Below are positions 56,395 through 64,000 of a stretch of DNA of 64,000 nt, piece after piece (position 1 is the stretch's first letter; each line of letters begins with the position of its first letter). Below the pieces are notes generated by a model. That model was given only the letters and a program-made list of their open reading frames with translations, searched no databases and was not told the origin of the DNA. The position numbers were made by a program, and so were the translations under genes. The stretch is from Mesorhabditis belari (Eukaryota; Nematoda; Chromadorea; Rhabditida; Rhabditidae): NCBI GenBank assembly GCA_958450365.1, contig CAUEEP010000578.1:62001-126000 (forward strand). The letters are read 5' to 3'.

Positions 56395-59300
56395 GAGACA
56401 AACAGACAGATTAGACAGACAGACAAACAGACGTTTAGTACAGTACAGTACATTACATTGAAATCGATTTTCAGGGGGCTCAGCTTTGTGCAAACTCTAC
56501 AATTTCGGCTCAATGGTTTCACTATACATTTCGTCGAATATCGTCGTTTGTATAGCGTTGGATCGACTTAGAAATGTCCTCGGCGCAAGCAAATTGAGAA
56601 GAGGAAAAGGCGCAAATGTTTGTAATCTTTCTTTTTACAATAAGAATCTCATTTAGGGAAGTGTGGTGCATCTGCTTTTGATTGGTTCATGGTTTTTGGC
56701 GATTCTCTGGTCAATTCCACAGCTAATCGTCTGGGATGTGCAAGAGGTGGTGCCAGGCTTCTCACAATGCACCGATATCTGGATGATCAAGAAGTGAGAC
56801 GGTTTTTCTTATCAAATGGTTAGCACAAATGTTCAAAAGAAGCCAAAAAAAAACAATCCAGACTAGGCTGCTAAGCTTTGACACTTGTTATTACGCAAAA
56901 TTCCTAGATCTCTACTTGAACTCTACTTGAATCAAGCCTTTACTTGACTCAGTTGAGTCCATAATTAAGTTATTATAGTTTTTTTTAAATTTTCATTGTT
57001 TCTTTAGCTATTTTAAGTTAATCTCAATTAATTTTTACCAAAAGAAAATAAAACAAAAAGTTTTGAGAGGCGAAATAAGGTGAAGTTAAGCTTCGAATCT
57101 CTGTCACTCGATAGCCGAATGGTAAGTTGTTAGGTTACAAAGCGATTGCTAGATTACTCCCCTAGGTTACAAAGCGATTGCTAGATTACTCCCCTGGATT
57201 ACAAAGCGATTGCTACTGATTCCCTAGGTTACAAAGCGATTGCTACTGCTCCCCTAGGTTACAAAGCGATTGCTACTGCTAGGTTACAAAGCTATTGCTA
57301 CTGCTTCCCTAGATTACAAAGCGATTGCTACTGCTCCCCTAGGTTACAAAGCGATTGCTACTGATTCCCTAGGTTACAAAGCGATTGCTACTGCTAGGTT
57401 ACAAAGCGATTGCTACTGATTCCCTAGGTTACAAAGCGATTGCTACTGCTCCCCTAGGTTACAAAGCGATTGCTACTGCTCCCCTAGGTTACAAAGCGAT
57501 TGCTACTGCTCCCCTAGGTTACAAAGCGATTGCTAGATTGCTCCCATAGGTTCAATCCCTCGAATTTCTCTTTTGCAAAACAGTACAAACACAATCTAAA
57601 CGATAAACGAAAGATAAAACTCCATAATTATTGTCTCTATATTAGTTTTTCTCTATTTGAAACACTTTTAAACTATTGCTTTAACTGTTGACTGTTTTTG
57701 CTGAGAAATTTCATCGACTTTTTCTTGTTTATAAATTAAGATTAGTTTAATATACTCTATTTTCTCTAATAGTAATGTAATAGTAAGCTTTACCTAAATT
57801 CCTCGAAATCTCGAGAACCGCTTATCAAAACCTATCGATGTGAGGTCGGAAAATGTAGCTGAGGATGAGATCTAGTTGGGGATTAGAGTGTTGAGCTTCT
57901 GCAGAAGCTTGGAAGCCGTAAAATTGTCATCAACTCGGCTCGGTGCACTACTATTAGAGAAAATAAAGAATAAGACTTTAAAAGAACTGAAAAGAAAAAG
58001 AAGGCGAGCGCGGGATTGAACCTAGGGGTCATAGCATTGGACAGCTCGTAGTATTGGACGCCAACGTCATAGCATTGAACGCCAACTTACCACTTGGCTA
58101 CCGAGTAACCAAGAATGCCAGTAACCAGCCAGTAACCAGCGGTGGCTAGTGGTAGCCAGTCACCAGTGGTAGCCAGTAACCAGTGGTAGCCAGTAACCAG
58201 CGGTAACCAGTAACCAGCGGTGGCTTAACTTAACGTTATAAAGGCTCTAGTCCAAGCCTTTCTAAGCTTGAAATCTTTAAATCTAAAATACAATTTCATC
58301 TTCAATCTTCAGACATCTGATCCACTTTGGTCGGGCAAAGGAAAGTGATTACGGTTTTTTGTACAGCACTGTCATGTCATCCGCTTATGATATTTCACAT
58401 TTGGTGAGTTTAAAGAAAAAGAAATTCACTTGAAAGAACCCTAACTCTATTCGGGAATTCATTTCAATTCATCTATTTCTGTTTATTTAAACTCTAGATC
58501 ATTAATTATCCCTAATTTTCTTCCTTTTCTTCAAATTCTATCTCGAATTCTTTCAAAATTCATCAATTTTATTTCAGTTTTTCGTCTTTTGGGGTCCACT
58601 AATTGTTCTCATTAAATGCTACGTCATCATTGCGATTCGATTAGTGAAATACTCAAGAAGAGCGCCTGGACAACCGGTGAGGAAAAAAAGCATATTGAAG
58701 AGGGAAATTTGAAGGGAAGTACTAGATTAAGGGGAAGTACTAGATGAAGGGAAATGCTAGATGAAGGGAAATGCTAGATGAAGGGAAGTACTAGCTGAAG
58801 GGAAGTACTAGATGAAGGGAAGTACTAGATGAAGGGAAGTACTAGCTGAAGGGAAGTACTAGATGAAGGGAAGTACTAGATGAAAGTAAAACAAGTACTA
58901 GATGATATAAATCTATAAAAATTATATTAAAGATGGGAAAGATTAAGGATTTCATCTGAAACAGATGTTCCAGAACAGGGAACAAATCGGAAAAAAACCT
59001 TCAAAACCTGAAGGAATGTCGGAAAATGTTGATAAAGCCAAATTCTCTATACTTTTTCTCAAAATTGTCCCAAATTCTTGCTTATTTAAGTCTGAAAAAC
59101 GATTTTCTGGTACATTGCAAAGGAAATTATTCAAGAAGAAGGATTTTGAAAGGCTTACAAAGGTTTAGAAAGGTTTAGAAAGGCTTAGAAAGGCTTAGAA
59201 AGGCTTAGAAAGGCTTAGAAAGGCTTAGAAAAGCTTAGAAAGGTTTAAAAAGACTTAGAAAGGCTTAGAAAGGTTTAAAAAGGCTTAGAAAGGCTTAGAA

Positions 59301-62300
59301 AGGCTTAGAAAGGCTTTGAGACTTAGAAAGTTAAAGTTTAGGACAAAAATGCGTAGGAAGTTAAAGTTTTGAACCTAATAATGCTTAGAAAGTCAAGTTT
59401 TGCACTTCTTGATGCTTAGAAAGTCCAATATTCAATTTAAAGTAATTCAAGAGCTATTTTTGACTTAAAACTTATCAATGAATAGAACTCGTATAAGAAA
59501 ATCTTGTTTATTAAGTTTTTATGAACCATTTAGAGTCCCATGATTCGCCCGGATATGACTTCTGGACCGTCTGGTGTTGAGCAATCGATCTCACTGCATC
59601 GTGAGTGTTTATGAATTTACTTATAGATTAGTCACCTACGGTAGTCCCTCAACAATCTATAAGCCAGATAGCAAAGCGGAAATCGACAGTACAATGCGTA
59701 CAATGCGTACAGTTACCTACAGCACTCAGCACTACAGGCAAAACCCTACAGCACTCAAATTTTACAGTAATCGGGAAACCTATAGCAGCCAAATTCTAGA
59801 GTAATCCTGGAACTTACAGTACACAAATTCTACAGTAATCCGGAAACCAATAGCAGCCAAATTCTACAGTAATCCTGGAAACCTATAGCAGCCAAACTCT
59901 ACAGTAATCCTGGGAACCTATAGCAGCCAAACTCTACAGTAATCCTGGGAACCTATAGCAGCCAAATTCTACAGTAATCCGGGAACCAATAGCAGCCAAA
60001 TTCTAAAGTAATCCGGGAACCAATAGCAGCCAAATTCTACAGTAATCCTGGGAACCAATAGCAGCCAAATTCTACAGTAATCCTGGGAACCTATAGCAGC
60101 CAAATTCTACAGTAATCCTGAAACCTAGCAGCCAAACTCTACCGTAATCCGGAAACCAATAGCAGCCAAATTCTACAGTAATCCTGGGAACCTATAGCAG
60201 CCAAATTCTACCGTAGTCCTGGAACCTAGCAGCCAAACTCTACAGTAATCCTGGGAACCTATAGCAGCCAAACTCTACAGTAATCCGGAAACCAATAGCA
60301 GCCAAATTCTACAGCAATCCGGGAACCTAGCAGCCAAACTCTACAGTAATCCCTGATAAAACCGTTTGAGATGACGAAAACGATTCGATTCAATTAGAAG
60401 CCTGGCGCTGAGCGGAATCCTGCCCAATCTGACTTCCCTTTTTCACTTTCTAGAACTTCTAACCTTTTCCAGAACTTCTAAACCAGTCTATACAATCAAA
60501 AACTTGTTTTAACATTTAGAAACTATATCAAAATTGATATCAAACTTATCTATATCAAAAAGTATCGCTGCTCTTTAGAATTCGAAACTGCTTCCACGAC
60601 TGTATCCATCGATCGCCACAGCACACCGCGGGTAAACGTTATCGCAACTCGCACGTTATCTAACCCGCATGAGGTTCGAGTTTACGATTTGATTATGGTG
60701 TAAAATTGGTTTAATAAGATCGATTATTGTGTAAAATTGGTTTAGTAAGATCGATTATCATGTAAAACTGGTCTAGTAAGATTGTTTATGATATAAAACC
60801 GATCTAGTAAGATCGATTATGGTGTAAAATTGGTTTAATAAGATCGATTATTGTGTAAAATTGGTTTAGTAAGATTGTTTATGATATAAAACTGGTCTAA
60901 TAAGATCGATTATCGTGTACAATTGGTTTAGTAAGATCGATTATTGTGTAAAACTGGTCTAATAAGAATGTTTATGGTGTAAAATTGGTTTAGTAAGTTT
61001 GTTTATGATATAAAAGACTGTAAGACTGGTCTAATAAGATTGTTTATGATGTAAAACGGGTCTAGTAAGAAGGTTTATCGTGTACAATTGGTTTAGTAAG
61101 ATTGTTTATGATGTAAAACTGGCCTAATAAGATTGTTTATGATGCAAAACTGGTCTAATAAGATCGATTATCGTGTAAAATTGGTTTAATAAGATTGATT
61201 ATCATGTAAAACTGGTCTAATAAGAATGTTTATGGTGTAAAATTGGTTTAGTAAGATTGTTTATGATATAAAAGACTGTAAGACTGGTCTAATAAGATTG
61301 TTTATGATGTAAAATCGATCTAATAAGATTGTTTATGATGTAAAACTGGTCTAGTAAAATCGATTATTGTGTAAGACTGGTTTAGCAAGATTGTTTATGA
61401 TATAAAACTGGTCTAATAAGATCGATTATCATGTAAATTCTTAGTAAGAAAGAGAAAGAGTAAAGTTTGGCATGTTAAGATTCCGAGAAACGATCGTTTT
61501 CATCTCTTTTTTGTTATGAAACCCTGATTGAATTTAAAATATTGTGAAATTGTTGTGTTTTCTTTGTAAAAACTGAGACTTTTGAGCAATTTTGGCTCTG
61601 AAAACTCTTTAAGCTCTGAAAATATTGAAACTATACCTGATTTTTGTGCTTTAAAGCCTTGAATTTCTTTAGATTTCGGGTATTCGACGATCTTTTGACC
61701 GATACAGTGAACGAGTGCCCAGCCCTGGATTGAGATCGAGTTCAAGATTAGGCAGTGCTCTTCCATTTACGAAATATTTTCACCGAAATGGACACAGTAT
61801 GGACAATATCTTTTCAAAAGGTGAGTCTAGAGAGGAAAAGAAAGAATTCTAAAGGGATATATGAAATATATAATGGGAAATGACCGAGCTGGAAGTCACA
61901 CTATCTAATGGAGAATTTTTGAGTAGGAAAGGGATAAATCTGGCTTTGATATCTACCGTAGCTTTTAAAACTTTTTCTGATAGATTTTACTGCTTTATAC
62001 TTCTGGAAAGCTGAAGCTGGAAGTCACACTATCTAATAAACAATTTTTTAGCTACTCTACTCAAAATTTAAGATATTCAGTCTACATAGTATAGTAAAAA
62101 AAAGTAAATAGTAAAAGTACCGTAAAAAACGTCTTTTCTTTTATCAAACTACAGTATGACATCCAATTTGTAGAAAAAGAATTCATTTAAGAGGCTAGCC
62201 TCAAAATTGGAAGTGATTTCTTTGACGAAACGAGTTCACCTAGAAAACTCATCGACTTTGATGAATTTTGCTAAACATGTTAAACAAAATTTTCATATTG

Positions 62301-63307
62301 GAGCGCACATTATCTAATGAATAAGTTTAGCTTACTGTAGCTTTCATTAGATTTTTTTCAAAGTTGCGTAATTGAACCGGAGATGTTTAGGTGAACCGAG
62401 GTGCGCCGGAAAGGGTGCGTTTGCTTGAAAAATCATTTCAATCAGAGATTTTCAAATTCTAGATGTTCAAATTCCAGAAAAAGAGGTTTATAAAGTATAA
62501 AGATCAACGATAAGGGATAAAGATCAACAAATAAAGATCAATGCTATATTCAGTGATAACTTCAAGATAAACGCACTTATTACTGTTTATAAACACTTGA
62601 AAACATTTAAAGATTGATTTGAGTAAAAGGAAAAAGATTTTGACAGCGACGGGATTCGAACCAGCGAAGGAGGGGATGAGAGGCTAGCGCACTATCCACT
62701 ACACCACCGGGTCTCTAGACCGCGAAGAATAATTTAGCCTCATATCGACCCCGCGGCAATCTTTCAAAACATTTTTCTCAAAAACAATGTTTTTTCTTTT
62801 CTTCCTCCTTGTATTCCTTCTTTTTTCACCTGTAGAATAACACCGGATAGCTCAGTGGTTAGAGCGTCGGGCTGGGAATCGAAAAGTCCTTTGATCCACG
62901 AGGGTTCAATCCCTCTTCAAGAAATTTTTCTTTGCCTTTCTTTACTTTAATTATTTTATTTATTTTAGATGATGGAACACCACCAAAGAAAATGTCTCGA
63001 GTCTCGGATACACTTTCGGGCAAAGTGCCAGCATGGAGGAGGCAGTTACGAAGCAAAGTTGGAGATTAAAACAATCATTTCACTAGAATTTAGATTTCAC
63101 TAGTAATTCGAGTACTAATCGTTCTAGAATTACTAGAACGATTAGTAAAAAGTACAAAGATTTAAATGTCATTTAAAGTTCGACAAAACATTTCTATTTA
63201 ATTTAGGTCTTTCGAACAACACTCCTCGTCGTGATCGCTCATTTTCTTTTCTGGTTTCCTTACAATTTTCTCGCCATCATGAACTATATAAATGAGAATT
63301 TGTATCA
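54392..63307 (+). CDS. GnRH-receptor-related class A GPCR, partial (TM7 off window)
   Basis: A seven-helix peptide receptor, expected in the plasma membrane of neurons or endocrine cells. Nine exons joined by splice sites and phase give 1133 nt (about 377 codons) from ATG through TM6. Recognisable parts are TM1 (IYLCFVIIVGTPSNCFIL), TM2 (KINLNISDLLLLCILAFG), TM3 with the disulfide Cys (GSALCKLYNF) and DRL in place of DRY (VCIALDRLRNV), TM4 (GSWFLAILWSIPQLIVW), the ECL2 Cys (GFSQCTDIW), TM5 (FFVFWGPLIVLIKCYVII), a long Ser/Arg-rich ICL3, and TM6 with FLFWFPYNF. The TM3 and TM6 patterns and ICL3 layout fit the GnRH/AKH receptor group and the nematode gnrr genes. Which gnrr gene is orthologous cannot be told by eye. 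Introns of up to 3 kb carry palindromes, tRNA-like elements and five minisatellites. Confidence 0.8.
55162..55267 (+). CDS. GPCR exon 2 (TM2)
   Basis: 106 nt between attttag and gtaagt, reading AGFLILKINLNISDLLLL, CILAFGKLLWLLMYQWP. The N..(S)D of TM2 is present. Its last ~30 bases and donor are repeated twice in the following intron. Confidence 0.85.
55238..55513. repeat. Triplicated exon 2 end and splice donor
   Basis: TTTATGGTTGTTGA(T/C)GTATCAATGGCC plus TTGTAAGTTTGGGAAT occurs three times at ~96-bp spacing, with donors near 55268, 55365 and 55459. Only the first is joined to the coding exon. Confidence 0.9.
55540..55722 (-). pseudogene. Two tandem tRNA-like sequences in GPCR intron 2
   Basis: Minus-strand copies at 55540-55605 (A-box TGGCTCAATGG, B-box decayed) and 55640-55722 (D-arm GCCTCAGTGGTTAGAGGC, B-box GGGTTCAATCCC) share flanking GAGAAAAAGGAAACAC sequence, so the unit was duplicated. 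Acceptor stems do not form. Confidence 0.55.
55840..56310. mobile_element. Nested palindromic element in GPCR intron 2
   Basis: Core arms at about 56010-56088 and 56118-56196 are near-perfect inverted repeats (~79 bp; GTAAGCGCTTAATCTAATAT, AACACCGGTTTTCTCGATAT). The left flank (55900-56000) is a second palindrome containing GGACGCCTGTAGACCTAAAA, and its sequence recurs in the right flank (56215-56305). Probably MITEs inserted in one another; no TSD was resolved. Confidence 0.85.
56325..56430. repeat. (CAGA)n microsatellite
   Basis: About 24 units with TTAGACAGA interruptions. Confidence 0.95.
56475..56617 (+). CDS. GPCR exon 3 (TM3)
   Basis: 143 nt between ttttcag and gtttgt. Contains the conserved Cys (SALCKLYNF), VSLYISSNIVVCIALDRL and the basic ICL2 start SKLRRGKGAN. 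Confidence 0.85.
56657..56793 (+). CDS. GPCR exon 4 (TM4, ECL2)
   Basis: 137 nt between atttag and gtgaga, after a 39-bp intron. Contains HLLLIGSWFLAILWSIPQ (TM4 Trp and Pro) and the ECL2 Cys in GFSQCTDIW. Confidence 0.85.
57103..57568 (+). pseudogene. tRNA-like element with a 14-copy repeat between A and B boxes
   Basis: A-box TAGCCGAATGG at 57112-57122 and B-box AGGTTCAATCCCT at 57548-57560, normally ~35-60 bp apart, are separated by 14 copies of a 25-32 bp unit (TAGGTTACAAAGCGATTGCT plus ACTGCTCCCC). Read with one unit it would be tRNA-sized, so the array appears to be an expansion of its own anticodon region. In GPCR intron 4. Confidence 0.7.
57753..57965. mobile_element. MITE family B copy 3
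   Basis: Body near-identical to 11886-12103 (TCCTCGAAATCTCGAGAACC) with ends TATTTTCTCTAATAGTA and complement. In GPCR intron 4. Confidence 0.88.
58008..58112 (-). pseudogene. tRNA-like element with a three-copy repeat between A and B boxes
   Basis: Minus-strand A-box TAGCCAAGTGG (58090-58100) and B-box AGGTTCAATCCC (58012-58024) flank three degenerate ~21-bp units of GTTGGCGTTCAATGCTATGA character. In GPCR intron 4, immediately after the MITE B copy. Confidence 0.65.
58113..58230. repeat. CCAGTAACCAGCGGTGG repeat
   Basis: About six degenerate units directly beyond the A-box side of the tRNA-like element. Confidence 0.8.
58313..58403 (+). CDS. GPCR exon 5 (ECL2 end)
   Basis: 91 nt between cttcag and gtgagt, reading HLIHFGRAKESDYGFLYS, TVMSSAYDISHL. 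Phase fits exons 4 and 6. Confidence 0.8.
58578..58676 (+). CDS. GPCR exon 6 (TM5)
   Basis: 99 nt, phase 0, between atttcag and gtgagg, reading FFVFWGPLIVLIKCYVII, AIRLVKYSRRAPGQP. Confidence 0.85.
58710..58900. repeat. 18-bp repeat GATGAAGGGAAGTACTAG
   Basis: About ten units at the start of GPCR intron 6. Confidence 0.93.
59155..59320. repeat. 10-bp repeat AAAGGCTTAG
   Basis: About 16 units in GPCR intron 6. Confidence 0.93.
59690..60355. repeat. 35-bp minisatellite TCTACAGTAATCCTGGGAAC...
   Basis: About 18 units with CAGCCAAATTC between, in GPCR intron 6. Units vary mainly at TGGGAACC/CGGAAACC and TATAG/AATAG. Confidence 0.93.
60695..61445. repeat. 31-bp minisatellite GTAAAATTGGTTTAATAAGA...
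   Basis: About 24 units with a TCGATTATTGT or TTGTTTATGAT half, ending 230 bp before exon 7. Two variants alternate irregularly. Confidence 0.93.
61673..61820 (+). CDS. GPCR exon 7 (ICL3)
   Basis: 148 nt between tctttag and gtgagt, reading ISGIRRSFDRYSERVPSP, GLRSSSRLGSALPFTKYF, HRNGHSMDNIFSK. No domain is visible, but it enters in phase 0 and leaves with one base, exactly what exons 6 and 8 need. Confidence 0.72.
62643..62725 (-). pseudogene. tRNA-like sequence
   Basis: Minus-strand A-box TGGTGTAGTGG and B-box GGTTCGAATCCC at tRNA spacing; anticodon and acceptor stems do not form. In GPCR intron 7. Confidence 0.5.
62838..62925 (+). pseudogene. tRNA-like sequence
   Basis: D-arm AGCTCAGTGGTTAGAGC and T-arm GAGGGTTCAATCCCTC both pair perfectly. 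The anticodon stem is broken, about 13 extra bases lie before the T-arm, and acceptor arms do not pair. It is 45 bp upstream of GPCR exon 8's acceptor, facing the same way. Confidence 0.6.
62969..63057 (+). CDS. GPCR exon 8 (ICL3 end)
   Basis: 89 nt between ttttag and gttgga, reading DGTPPKKMSRVSDTLSGK, VPAWRRQLRSK. The basic run before TM6 is typical of ICL3. Confidence 0.8.
63207..63307 (+). CDS. GPCR exon 9 (TM6)
   Basis: 101 nt between atttag and gtgagt, reading VFRTTLLVVIAHFLFWFP, YNFLAIMNYINENLYQ. The F..(F)WFPYN motif is TM6 of GnRH-receptor-like GPCRs. The TM7 exon is beyond the window. Confidence 0.88.
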
Positions 63308-63317
63308 GTGAGTTTTT

Positions 63318-63935
63318 TTCTTTTGAATACTTTCAACGATTAGTACAAAGTACAAAGTAAAGTTAAGCAATGCTTAAAGTAAAGTTAAGCAATGCTTAAA
63401 GTAAAGTTAAGCAATGCTTAAAGTAAAGTTAAGCAATGCTTAAAGTAAAGCTAAGCAATGCTTAAAGTAAAGTTAAGCAATGCTTAAAGTAAAGTTAAGC
63501 AATGCTTAAAGTAAAGCTAAGCAATGCTTAAACGCTTAAAAGCTTTGTAAATCGATGAATAACTTGATAAAGATTGAATTGAATTGAATGGTTGATTGAA
63601 TTCTAATTATTTGACAACCTAATGTCACTAGGGATCAGTTCTCTAGCTTCCTTTGATCAGTTTTGATTTGATTAGGTTTAGAAGAAAGTTCTTGGAAAGA
63701 GATTGACTGGCTTTTCTTTTGAATACTTTCAACGATTAGTACAAAGTACAAAGTACAAAGTAAAGCAATGCTTAAACGCTTAAAAGCTTTGTAAATCGAT
63801 GCATAACTTGATGAAAATTGAATTGAATTAGATTGAATTCTAATTATTTGATAACCTAATGTCACTAGGGATCAGTTCTCTAGATTCCTTTGATCAGTTT
63901 TGATTTGATTAAGTTTACAAGAAAGTTCTTGGAAA
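63318..63935. repeat. ~390-bp direct duplication with 22-bp internal repeat
   Basis: ACTTTCAACGATTAGTACAA recurs at 63330 and 63724, and TCTAATTATTTGA through AGAAAGTTCTTGG at 63601 and 63838. Copy 1 carries eight units of AAAGTAAAGTTAAGCAATGC plus TT (63350-63535); copy 2 has only one. Confidence 0.9.
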
Positions 63936-63965
63936 GAGTTTCACTGGAATTTGTTTAAAGCGAAT

Positions 63966-64000
63966 ACAGTAAATACTGTAATAGTACCCCACTCCCATAA
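63966..64000. mobile_element. MITE family A, truncated by window end
   Basis: TAAATACTGTAATAGTACCC and following bases match the terminal repeat of the 5438-5890 element. Confidence 0.75.

Noticed and set aside
59690..60355. CRISPR-like regular array
   Set aside because: Whole 35-bp unit is repeated without unique spacers; eukaryotic minisatellite.
62838..62925. Functional tRNA
   Set aside because: D and T arms are excellent, but the anticodon stem is broken and the acceptor arms do not pair, so it was listed as tRNA-like only.
63350..63540. Coding TM7 exon after exon 9
   Set aside because: The region is a 22-bp tandem repeat and a direct duplication; no TM7-like sequence or acceptor in phase was seen before the window ends.

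Overview
The window looks like a gene-poor, repeat-choked stretch of a nematode chromosome. The grounds are: short exons with tttcag/tttag-type acceptors and gt(a/g)ag donors; long arrays of TTAGGC, the nematode telomere hexamer, inside the sequence; mariner/Tc1 elements flanked by TA; AT-rich introns; and two animal-type genes whose exons join in consistent phase. The species cannot be named from the sequence.

Gene 1 (minus strand, about 0.2-17.5 kb) is a thioester-containing protein of the alpha-2-macroglobulin family (TEP; C. elegans has tep-1). Twelve exons, from 17474 down to 188, join in one frame (about 517 codons). They cover macroglobulin domains, a low-complexity bait-like insert rich in Gly, Met and Pro, and the conserved (R)SYFP..W motif after the bait. 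The signal peptide and first domain are not securely found. The thioester, CUB and receptor-binding parts lie beyond the left edge.

Gene 2 (plus strand, 54.4-63.3 kb) is a class A GPCR of the GnRH-receptor-related type (nematode gnrr family). Nine exons join in phase (about 377 codons) from the N-terminus through TM6; TM7 lies beyond the right edge. The two genes show no functional link.

The rest (17.5-54 kb and nearly all introns) is repeats. It holds a decayed full-length mariner (1.5-2.7 kb), an internally deleted mariner (6.9-7.4 kb), at least five MITE families, a 1.75 kb pogo-like TA-flanked element filled by a minisatellite, two tRNA-headed SINEs, a 5S-rRNA-like sequence, about a dozen degenerate tRNA-like sequences, interstitial telomeric arrays at 8.2-8.9 and 41.2-41.9 kb, and some forty tandem arrays with units of 4-190 bp.

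The recurring pattern is minisatellite growth inside other elements: between the A and B boxes of tRNA-like sequences, inside MITEs, and in the TEP bait exon. A second pattern is tandem duplication of exon/intron boundaries. Most long open frames here are artefacts of tandem repeats whose unit length is a multiple of 3 or lacks stops.
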